Below, in pieces: positions 1-5,529 of a DNA stretch of 5,554 nt. How positions within the stretch are numbered: the stretch's first letter is position 1; every line of letters starts with the position of its first letter. The notes below the pieces were generated by a model. The model worked only from the letters and a program-made list of their open reading frames with translations. It did not search any database and had not been told where the DNA came from. The stretch comes from Octadecabacter sp. (GTDB lineage Bacteria; Pseudomonadota; Alphaproteobacteria; Rhodobacterales; Rhodobacteraceae), in assembly GCA_018500065.2 (NCBI GenBank), contig JAHBAO020000205.1:1-5554 (forward strand). The letters are read 5' to 3'. The translations under genes were made by a program, and so were the position numbers.

Positions 1-73
1 GTGCGCCAGATACGTTCAGCTATAGGTTGTGAAAATAAAGAAACGGGCGATTGTTCTCGATGTGCATCATACA

Positions 74-102
74 TTGATATTTCCACTTTGGAATCGTATT
101 TT
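74..102 (+). promoter_or_regulatory. Candidate sigma70-type promoter upstream of the GST gene
   Basis: TTGATA at 74-79 (5 of 6 to TTGACA) is followed after 17 bp by TATTTT at 97-102 (4 of 6 to TATAAT). Transcription would begin near 109 and give a leader of about 190 nt. A GANTC site (GAATC, 91-95) lies in the spacer, so adenine methylation could touch this promoter. The match is by eye only, and AT-rich DNA gives such matches by chance fairly often. Confidence 0.3.
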
Positions 103-125
103 AAGTGATATGTTCGCTATTATAG

Positions 126-140
126 TTAACGAAGTGTTAG
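126..140. promoter_or_regulatory. CtrA-type binding box (TTAA-N7-TTAG)
   Basis: TTAA at 126-129 and TTAG at 137-140 are separated by seven bases. On the minus strand this reads CTAA-N7-TTAAC, one mismatch from the alphaproteobacterial CtrA consensus TTAA-N7-TTAAC. The box is centred at 133, which is about -34 from the start predicted for the -10-like element at 155-160. That is the usual place for CtrA acting as an activator. A further TTAACC half-site follows at 148-153. Binding is inferred from the motif alone. Confidence 0.4.
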
Positions 141-154
141 CGTTATGTTAACCT

Positions 155-160
155 TATAGT
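155..160 (+). promoter_or_regulatory. Candidate -10 element of an activator-dependent promoter
   Basis: TATAGT matches TATAAT at 5 of 6 positions. The position 17 bp upstream (132-137, AAGTGT) does not resemble a -35 hexamer, but it is covered by the CtrA-type box at 126-140, the pattern expected where an activator replaces -35 contacts. The predicted start near 167 would leave a 5' leader of about 134 nt before the GST start codon. Confidence 0.3.
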
Positions 161-198
161 TGTGCAATAGCCAAGACGATTCTGATTTAAAGGTGGGG

Positions 199-249
199 AT
201 GGCTGGGAAACGAAAGGGAATGAAGCGGCTGCGGTTAGGCTGCTGTTAA
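199..249 (+). CDS. Possible 16-codon leader ORF, very basic peptide
   Basis: ATG at 199 is preceded by AAAGGTGGGG, a plausible ribosome binding site, and reads 16 codons (MAGKRKGMKRLRLGCC) to TAA at 247-249. Seven of 16 residues are Lys or Arg. It would lie inside the 5' leader of the GST transcript, 51 bp before that gene's start, and its stop falls in the small hairpin at 243-256, which a terminating ribosome would open. No known family is recognised. Such short ORFs arise readily by chance, so this is a candidate only. Confidence 0.15.
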   Translation: MAGKRKGMKRLRLGCC

Positions 250-285
250 GCAACAGGGCATATGAAGACGTCGGAAGTGGTCTTT

Positions 286-291
286 GAAAGG
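286..291 (+). promoter_or_regulatory. Ribosome binding site deciding the GST start
   Basis: GAAAGG lies nine bases before ATG 301. The in-frame ATG at 262 has only a weak upstream sequence (CAGGGC) and would add 13 residues ahead of the first beta strand of the thioredoxin fold. The 301 start is therefore preferred. Confidence 0.6.
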
Positions 292-300
292 CGAATACTG

Positions 301-933
301 ATGACTGAGTTATATGCGTGCGTAGGGTCGGGGAATTGCATGAAGCCGTGGTTGGCGATGAACCAATTGGGTAAGGACTTCAATTTGAAGGTGGTTGACG
401 TTTTGAAAGGCGAACAAAAGGGGGAGCAGTATCTTGCGGTAAACCCTATGGGTGTTGTTCCGTTTCTGGTCACATCTGATGGGGACGGCATCGGAGAGAG
501 CAACGCGATCCTTTGGTATCTTGCCGAAGGCACTTACCTTATGCCGAAAACTGAAAAAGCGCGTGCAGAAGCGTTGCAATGGATGTTTTTTGAGCAATCC
601 AAACTGGAACCCTTCATCGCGCCGGCGCGTTTTTTTACCCATATCGTCCCGCAAGAACGCGAGTCCCATCTTGACGATATTGCTGCGTGGCAAACGGCCG
701 CCCGCACGGGTTTGGCAAAGCTTGATGCGCATCTGGCGAAGCGCCAGTTTATCCTTGAGCAAGGCTATAGCGTCGCGGACATTGCGTTGTTTGGCTATGT
801 CCACGTCCTACAGGAAGCCGGGCTGGATATTGCAGAAACCCCCAATATCGCGCGCTGGATCGAAGATGTGTCCCAAACAGAAAACTTCTGCTCACTTGAT
901 GAGCTGGGCAACCGTGCTTTGCGCGCCGCCTAA
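301..933 (+). CDS. Glutathione S-transferase family protein
   Basis: The 210-residue product has the normal length and layout of a cytosolic GST. It should bind glutathione and conjugate or reduce electrophilic or peroxidised compounds; the substrate cannot be told. The N-terminal thioredoxin-like domain (about 1-77) has the active-site loop S10-G-N-C-M-K-P, with Ser10 and Cys13 as candidate catalytic residues. It also has the cis-proline segment NPMGVVP (48-54) and the glutathione-gamma-glutamyl contact motif GESNAIL (65-71, Glu66-Ser67). The helical C-terminal domain (about 88-210) carries the folding motif S157-V-A-D160. There is no signal peptide or membrane segment, so it is cytoplasmic. 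A start at 262 is possible but has a poorer ribosome site. The next gene follows after 45 bp on the same strand with no terminator between, so the two may be co-transcribed. The family call is firm; the class (beta, nu or other) is not assigned. Confidence 0.9.
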   Translation: MTELYACVGSGNCMKPWLAMNQLGKDFNLKVVDVLKGEQKGEQYLAVNPMGVVPFLVTSDGDGIGESNAILWYLAEGTYLMPKTEKARAEALQWMFFEQSKLEPFIAPARFFTHIVPQERESHLDDIAAWQTAARTGLAKLDAHLAKRQFILEQGYSVADIALFGYVHVLQEAGLDIAETPNIARWIEDVSQTENFCSLDELGNRALRAA

Positions 934-978
934 TGCGTACAAACACATCCTGATGATAAAAGGGGTTTTCCTGAACTG

Positions 979-3024
979 ATGAAGATCATGTCGATCATGC
1001 AACAAGAGCCAACGCTTTCAACACGCTCAATTTCTGATGCGGGTGTTGGCAGGATTCTTGATCGCGTCGATGTTGCCGTTTGGATCTATGACATCGACAA
1101 TTCGCGGATCGCTTTCGCGAATTCAGCGGCGCTGGACTTGTGGAAAGCCGATTCAGCGGAGCAGCTTTATGCGCGTGATTTGGCATCTGACATGACCCCG
1201 ACCGTGGCAAAGCGGTTAAAACAATATCAGAATGATTTCTCGCAATCGGATGCGACGTTCACAGAACTTTGGACGATCTATCCGAACGGAAAACCCAAAA
1301 GTGTGATGGTCGTTTATCGCGGATATCGTCTCGAAGATGGTAGAATGGCGATGCAATGCGAGGCCATTGGTGACGTTAAAGACCAGCCCGACAATTTGCG
1401 CAGCGCTGAAGCGCTTTTACATACGGACGTCATGATCACAATGTTCAGTGTGGAGGGGCCACCCCTCTATCTGAATCCCGCGGCGAGAAATGCATTTCTT
1501 GCGCCAATTGAGAACTTTAGCAATTTGTTTGATGATCCTTCCGATTATCAGAAGGTCATTGCGCGTGTTGAAGGTGTCGGGCAACATCGATTGGTCACGA
1601 AACTTCGGACCGTGCAAGGCAACCGTTGGTTTGATTTATCCTTGAAAAGTTGTTCCGACGCCATGACGGGCCAGCCTGCGATTTTGTTTACAGCAATTGA
1701 CGTAAGTGAGTTGAAAGAGGCCCGCGATACCGCCCGCCATCTTGCGAATCGCGATCAGCTGACGAACTTGCATAACCGCTCATACCTCCAAGGTTATCTG
1801 GAAAAGCTGGAGGAAAGCGGCGCAGCGCAGGGCAGCACGATTATCTTTTTTGATGTGGACCGCTTTAAGCTGATCAATGACAGGTACGGGCATGAGGCGG
1901 GGGATACTGTCCTTAAACAGATTGCGGTGCGCGCGCGCGCCGCATTGCGCACGCAAGATATGGTTTCACGTTTGGGCGGCGATGAGTTTGTGGTGGTGAT
2001 TGAAGGTCAGTGTTCCAGGTCGTCGCTTGAAAGCCAAATTGAGCGTCTACAAAGTGCGATCACGGCCCCAATCCTGCACGGCGAAACCCGTATCGATACG
2101 ACCATTAGTATCGGTGTTGCCGGATACACGGATGAAACGACGCGGTTTACGGATGTGCTGCGAGAAGCTGATATTGCGCTTTATGCATCCAAACAGGGTG
2201 GCCGAAATTGCACGACATTCTTCAATACACAAATGGGTGCGGCCGCGCTTGAGCGTGACCAAACTGAGGTCGCCCTTAAAAAAGCAGTGCAAGCGCAGGA
2301 GTTTGTCCTTCATTACCAGCCGCGGCTCGATATTCGGTCTGGTAAGATTATTGGCGCCGAAGGACTGGTGCGTTGGCACCACCCCGAACGTGGATTGGTG
2401 ATGCCAGATGCCTTCATTTCAATCTGCGAGGAAACGGGCCTGATTGACGAATTGGGCCAGTTGGTTCTGGAAATGGGATGCGCGCAAGCGATTGCATGGC
2501 GTCGCGCCGGTCTTGATTTGGATCTGTCCCTCAATGTCTCCTCGCGTCAATTTTCTGACCCCGGATTTTTGACATTGTTGAAAGAACTGGCGTCCCAACC
2601 GGGCTTTCCGCACGGCCATATTGAGTTGGAAATCACCGAGACCGTTCTGATTGGTGACCATACCTCAATCGCCGAAAAGCTGAGGGCGATCACATCGATG
2701 GGGTATCGCATCGCCATTGATGATTTCGGGACCGGCTATTCCAACCTGTCCTATATTTCGCGGTTTCCTTTGAATTGTTTGAAAATCGACAGGTCTTTCG
2801 TGGATCAGCTTCCGGAGTCAGGCCCGATTGTGCAATTGATCCTGACCCTTGGACAGCAAATCGGGGCGCGCGTGGTTTCTGAAGGGGTCGAAACCCAAGA
2901 GCAGCTTGATTGGCTGATTGATCACAACTGCGAGGAGGCACAGGGTTTCCTGATTGCCCGTCCTCTTGCTTTGGATGGGTTTGAAGCGTTCTTGCAAGAG
3001 AACACACCAACTGCTGGCGCTTAA
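979..3024 (+). CDS. PAS-PAS-GGDEF-EAL protein, cyclic di-GMP synthase/phosphodiesterase
   Basis: This 681-residue cytoplasmic protein should control c-di-GMP, the second messenger for motility versus attachment. Two N-terminal PAS-like sensory domains (about 20-132 and 142-250) carry no obvious cofactor motif. The GGDEF domain (about 257-415) looks active: D259-Q-L-T-N-L-H-N-R267, metal-binding FDVDRFK (291-297), N300, D309 and an exact GGDEF at 333-337. The product-inhibition site RxxD (R324-D327) lies the canonical five residues upstream. The EAL domain (about 433-672) keeps N519, E551, E554, D581-D582, K602, E635 and Q655, but the signature reads E461-G-L. The metal ligand Glu is kept and Ala is replaced by Gly, so phosphodiesterase activity is likely but unproven. 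The start at 979 follows GGGG at 962-965 with a rather long 13-nt spacing; ATGs at 988 and 997 are alternatives that leave the domains intact. It probably shares a transcript with the GST gene. Confidence 0.93.
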   Translation: MKIMSIMQQEPTLSTRSISDAGVGRILDRVDVAVWIYDIDNSRIAFANSAALDLWKADSAEQLYARDLASDMTPTVAKRLKQYQNDFSQSDATFTELWTIYPNGKPKSVMVVYRGYRLEDGRMAMQCEAIGDVKDQPDNLRSAEALLHTDVMITMFSVEGPPLYLNPAARNAFLAPIENFSNLFDDPSDYQKVIARVEGVGQHRLVTKLRTVQGNRWFDLSLKSCSDAMTGQPAILFTAIDVSELKEARDTARHLANRDQLTNLHNRSYLQGYLEKLEESGAAQGSTIIFFDVDRFKLINDRYGHEAGDTVLKQIAVRARAALRTQDMVSRLGGDEFVVVIEGQCSRSSLESQIERLQSAITAPILHGETRIDTTISIGVAGYTDETTRFTDVLREADIALYASKQGGRNCTTFFNTQMGAAALERDQTEVALKKAVQAQEFVLHYQPRLDIRSGKIIGAEGLVRWHHPERGLVMPDAFISICEETGLIDELGQLVLEMGCAQAIAWRRAGLDLDLSLNVSSRQFSDPGFLTLLKELASQPGFPHGHIELEITETVLIGDHTSIAEKLRAITSMGYRIAIDDFGTGYSNLSYISRFPLNCLKIDRSFVDQLPESGPIVQLILTLGQQIGARVVSEGVETQEQLDWLIDHNCEEAQGFLIARPLALDGFEAFLQENTPTAGA

Positions 3025-3055
3025 CGTTGCGGTAACTGGACGCGGTGCCTAAACT
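3021..3055 (+). promoter_or_regulatory. Candidate adenine deaminase promoter with overlapping CtrA-type box
   Basis: TTGCGG (3027-3032) and TAAACT (3050-3055) are spaced 17 bp and resemble -35 and -10 hexamers (3 of 6 and 4 of 6). Transcription would begin near 3062, only about 26 nt before the start codon. TTAA-N7-GTAAC at 3021-3036 is one mismatch from the CtrA consensus, overlaps the -35 and is centred near -34. It includes the stop codon of the upstream gene, so part of the match is coding. If this promoter is real, the deaminase gene need not depend on the upstream transcript. Confidence 0.3.
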
Positions 3056-3063
3056 GCTGTCTG

Positions 3064-3083
3064 CTGCGCAAAACGCAGGAGGG
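3064..3083 (+). promoter_or_regulatory. Strong Shine-Dalgarno with adjoining small hairpin, adenine deaminase
   Basis: AGGAGGG at 3077-3083, four bases before ATG 3088, is a near-perfect anti-16S match and fixes the start. A 5-bp stem, CTGCG (3064-3068) with CGCAG (3074-3078) and loop CAAAA, takes up the first two bases of the site. It leaves GAGGG free, so strong sequestration is unlikely. No purine riboswitch features are seen in the short 5' leader. Confidence 0.65.
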
Positions 3084-3087
3084 CACG

Positions 3088-4782
3088 ATGGCCGATCTTA
3101 GTCACCAAATTTCGCAAGGACGCGGCAATACACCGGCGGATGTTGTTTTGCGCGGTGCACAGGTTTTTGACGTTATTACCGGTGCGATGCTGGACGGTGA
3201 TGTCGCGATGTGTGGTGACACGATTGTCGGCACGTGTGCGTCTTATGAAGGCCGTGAAATCATTGATGTGAGTGGGCTAACCCTTGTACCCGGTTTTATC
3301 GACACACATCTGCATATCGAAAGCAGCCTCGTCACCCCGTTTGAATTCGACCGTCTGGTAACCCCGCTTGGCGTGACTACGGCGATCTGTGATCCCCATG
3401 AAATTGCTAATGTTTTGGGGGTTGCGGGCCTGCAATACTTTCTAGATGCCGCGCTGGAAACCGTTTTGGATATCCGTGTGAACCTAAGTTCCTGCGTGCC
3501 ATCAACAGATATGGAAACCTCTGGTGCGCGTATTGAGGCGGAAGACCTCGAGCCTTTGCGCGGCCATCCGCAGGTCATCGGTTTGGCCGAAGTGATGAAT
3601 TATCCCGGGGTGATCCACCAAGACCCCGGTATCGTGGCGAAACTTGAAGCCTTTAGAGGCGGCCATATTGATGGCCATGCCCCCATGCTTTCGGGCAAGG
3701 ACCTCAACGCATATATCGCCGCAGGGATCCGCACAGAACACGAAGCGACGTCGATCGAAGAAGCCCGGGAAAAACTGCAAAAAGGGTTGCGCGTGTTGAT
3801 CCGCGAAGGGTCGGTCTCCAAAGACCTCGACGCGTTGCTACCGCTGCTGGATGAGCGCACGGCGAGTTACATGTGTTTTTGCACGGATGATCGAAACCCG
3901 CTTGATATCGGGGAACATGGCCACCTTGATTACATCATCCGAACGGCAATTGCGCGTGGGGTGTCGCCTGTTGCGGTTTATCGCGCAGCGTCGTTGTCTG
4001 CGGCTGAAGCATTTGGATTGAAAGACCGTGGGCTGATTGCACCTGGGCAACGCGCCGACATTGTGGCCCTTGGGCGCTTGGAAAACTGCGATGCACAGGT
4101 AACGTTTTGTGGCGGAGTTCAGGCGGCTGAAGCGGCGTTCAAGGCCCGCAAGATCACACCGACGATTGGGCGAAAATCGGTGAAAGCACCTGTCGTCCAC
4201 GCGCAGGACTTCCGTACAACCTCAAACCGCAGTGAAACGGACGTGATTGGCGTTATTCCCGGTAAGATCATCACGGAGCATTTGCACGAGGTTATTGAGC
4301 CACAAAACGGCGACAAGGTACCGGACATCGCGCGTGATCTCATCAAGATCGCGGTGATTGAACGCCACGGGATTAACGGCAATATCGCCACCGGTTTTGT
4401 TAAGGGGTTTGGTTTGCAAAGTGGCGCCATCGCCTCGACGGTTTGCCATGATCACCACAATATCGCCTGCGTTGGCACCGATTACGACGATATGGCGCTG
4501 GCCAGCAATCGGATGACAAAGCTTGAGGGCGGATTTGTGGTGGCACAAAACGGCAAGATCCTTGCGGAATTGGCGCTTCCGGTTGCTGGATTGATGAGTC
4601 TGGAGCCGTTTGAACGGGTCCGTGAGACTTTGGAGGACCTGCGGGATGCCGCCAAACGTCTTGGGGTGACGCTGGAAGAACCATTTCTGCAGCTTGCGTT
4701 TCTGGCGCTTCCTGTGATCCCGATGCTTAAGATCACCGATCGCGGCATGGTCGATGTCGCGAAATTCGAAATCATCAGCTAG
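3088..4782 (+). CDS. ade: Adenine deaminase (EC 3.5.4.2)
   Basis: The 564-residue enzyme hydrolyses adenine to hypoxanthine and ammonia in purine salvage or nitrogen acquisition. It belongs to the amidohydrolase superfamily and has the usual length for bacterial Ade. A small N-terminal beta domain leads into the metal-dependent barrel with PGFIDTHLHIESS, whose H74 and H76 are metal ligands. This is followed by C101-D-P-H-E105, AEVMNYPG (167-174, bridging-ligand candidate E168), GHAP (196-199, H197), H218 and TDDR (266-269, catalytic Asp candidate). The C-terminal adenine-deaminase domain has the family signature HDHHNIACVGTD (454-465). All expected ligands are present and the frame is unbroken, so the enzyme should be active with a binuclear Fe or Mn centre, as known for the family. 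No signal peptide is seen; it is cytoplasmic. Its TAG stop overlaps the stop of the convergent kinase gene. Confidence 0.95.
   Translation: MADLSHQISQGRGNTPADVVLRGAQVFDVITGAMLDGDVAMCGDTIVGTCASYEGREIIDVSGLTLVPGFIDTHLHIESSLVTPFEFDRLVTPLGVTTAICDPHEIANVLGVAGLQYFLDAALETVLDIRVNLSSCVPSTDMETSGARIEAEDLEPLRGHPQVIGLAEVMNYPGVIHQDPGIVAKLEAFRGGHIDGHAPMLSGKDLNAYIAAGIRTEHEATSIEEAREKLQKGLRVLIREGSVSKDLDALLPLLDERTASYMCFCTDDRNPLDIGEHGHLDYIIRTAIARGVSPVAVYRAASLSAAEAFGLKDRGLIAPGQRADIVALGRLENCDAQVTFCGGVQAAEAAFKARKITPTIGRKSVKAPVVHAQDFRTTSNRSETDVIGVIPGKIITEHLHEVIEPQNGDKVPDIARDLIKIAVIERHGINGNIATGFVKGFGLQSGAIASTVCHDHHNIACVGTDYDDMALASNRMTKLEGGFVVAQNGKILAELALPVAGLMSLEPFERVRETLEDLRDAAKRLGVTLEEPFLQLAFLALPVIPMLKITDRGMVDVAKFEIIS
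4779..4782. other. Shared CTAG: overlapping stop codons of convergent genes
   Basis: The deaminase gene stops with TAG at 4780-4782 and the minus-strand kinase gene with TAG read from 4781-4779. Both sit in the palindrome GCTAGC (4778-4783). There is no intergenic space and no hairpin with a T-run near the junction, so neither gene has an ordinary intrinsic terminator right after its stop. Transcripts probably overlap or end by Rho. Confidence 0.9.
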
Positions 4783-5423
4783 CCGAGCCGTCCGTCTGCC
4801 GCAAGTGTCAGCATCGCGGGCAGGGCTTTGTCCAGAACGCTTTGTGCGTTTGGGAGGTCGTTGTTTGTCGCACGTCTTGTGGCAGCGGTTTGGCTGAAAC
4901 CGTGGCCAAGCCATCGCTGTATAAGCCGCGCGCGCAGGTCTTCCATTGGCACTTCTAGGCGCACAGATAGGGTCCAGAGCGGAGCGAGATTAAACCACGG
5001 GGCATCATCAAACAGCAGGTAATTTCCTTCAACGATAATCACTTCCGCACTTGCGGGTACGATACGCGCACCGGCAATCGCCATATCGCGAGAGCGATCA
5101 AAAATCGGGACCGCAACATCGACGCGTTCTTTCAGGCGGCGGACCATATGTACGAAACCCGCGCCGTCAAAGGTCTGCGGAGCACCTTTTCTGGTTAGGT
5201 CGCCGCGCGCCTCAAGCACTTGATTGTCAAAGTGAAAACCGTCTTGGGGGACTACAACAGTTTCACATTTCTGCGCATTCAAACGCCGTGAAAGTTCTCC
5301 GGCGAGCGTGGTTTTACCACTTGCAGGTGGGCCAGCAATGGCGACGAGAATCCGTGACGGACCGTCGCGAAGGGCGTGAATGCGTTCAGCCAGAATGTTG
5401 ATTTGGGGCGTTAGGTCTATCAA
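4779..5423 (-). CDS. P-loop nucleoside/sugar kinase-like protein
   Basis: This 214-residue protein belongs to the uridine kinase/pantothenate kinase-like P-loop group that includes E. coli YggC and the FrcK protein of rhizobial fructose-transport operons. It should phosphorylate a small metabolite with ATP; the substrate is unknown. Visible motifs are Walker A GPPASGKT (31-38), PQDGFHFDN (59-67, with D61 a likely catalytic or metal residue), RKGAPQTFD (78-86), PIFDRSRD (106-113), the Walker B-like strand VIIVEGNYLLF (128-138) and the C-terminal NNDLPNA (187-193). The protein is soluble. The start is TTG: no upstream in-frame ATG is usable, the first internal Met is residue 93, far past the Walker A, and GGAGAG lies at 5433-5428. 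Unlike frcK it is not beside sugar transporter genes here. It converges on the adenine deaminase gene, which hints at, but does not show, a nucleoside substrate. Confidence 0.85.
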   Translation of the reverse strand: MIDLTPQINILAERIHALRDGPSRILVAIAGPPASGKTTLAGELSRRLNAQKCETVVVPQDGFHFDNQVLEARGDLTRKGAPQTFDGAGFVHMVRRLKERVDVAVPIFDRSRDMAIAGARIVPASAEVIIVEGNYLLFDDAPWFNLAPLWTLSVRLEVPMEDLRARLIQRWLGHGFSQTAATRRATNNDLPNAQSVLDKALPAMLTLAADGRLG

Positions 5424-5427
5424 GGAG

Positions 5428-5433
5428 CTCTCC
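5428..5433 (-). promoter_or_regulatory. Ribosome binding site for the TTG-started kinase
   Basis: On the minus strand GGAGAG (5433 down to 5428) lies four bases before TTG at 5423-5421. This spacing supports TTG as the true start. A rare start codon usually lowers translation, so modest expression is likely. Confidence 0.65.
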
Positions 5434-5529
5434 AGTTCAACATCTTTGCTTCGAACGCGGTGTTAACTGCAAGAGGGATGCTACAGTGGCGGCAAGTTTC
5501 GGCTGGCGTCCTTACGAAGCGAGGGCTTC
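5434..5529. other. Divergent intergenic region between kinase and the last gene
   Basis: These roughly 100 bases should carry the promoters of the minus-strand kinase and of the plus-strand gene starting near 5530. I could not find a -35/-10 pair good enough to name on either strand. One GTTAAC palindrome occurs at 5462-5467, a single half-site of the CtrA type without a partner at the right spacing. Confidence 0.5.

Larger units (their letters stand above)
120..161 (+). repeat. Direct repeat pair TTATAGTT
   Basis: TTATAGTT occurs at 120-127 and again at 154-161, a 34-bp period. Each copy contains a -10-like TATAGT. The first copy runs into the first GTTAAC palindrome (125-130), and the second lies just after the other (147-152). 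A looser relative, TATAGGTTGTG, is at 21-31; compare TATAGTTGTG at 155-164. These may be regulator half-sites or a by-product of AT-rich composition. Confidence 0.45.
1..300. other. Intergenic region upstream of the GST gene
   Basis: This stretch has no convincing gene. Bases 60-180 are clearly more AT-rich than the coding regions that follow, as expected for promoter DNA. It holds two candidate promoters, a CtrA-type box, two GTTAAC palindromes 22 bp apart (125-130 and 147-152), two GANTC sites (91-95 and 178-182, the CcrM methylation target in alphaproteobacteria) and a possible leader ORF. A small hairpin, CTGTT/AACAG with loop AAGC, lies at 243-256. No upstream gene end could be identified with confidence. 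Confidence 0.7.

Noticed and set aside
1..108. Open frame from the first base (GTG) to TGA at 106-108, possible tail of an upstream gene
   Set aside because: Only 35 codons in AT-rich DNA with no recognisable C-terminal motif; it cannot be told from chance.
310..804. A 164-codon minus-strand open frame opposite the GST gene
   Set aside because: It is fully antisense to a clear GST frame, shows no family motif and has no supporting ribosome site.
958..969. AAAAGGGGTTTT between the GST and GGDEF-EAL genes as a terminator
   Set aside because: Only a four-pair A-T stem with no T-run after it; GGGG here is better read as the ribosome site of the next gene.
1927..1940. Alternating purine-pyrimidine run (GTGCGC repeats), a potential Z-DNA tract
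   Set aside because: It lies inside the GGDEF domain and is explained by Val, Arg and Ala codons.
3025..3087. Purine riboswitch ahead of the adenine deaminase gene
   Set aside because: The gap is only 63 bp and no three-way junction stems or purine aptamer core could be drawn.
4222..4914. A 230-codon minus-strand open frame opposite the adenine deaminase and kinase genes
   Set aside because: It overlaps two well-supported genes, has no recognisable domain and reads as a Lys/Arg/His-rich shadow of their coding frames.
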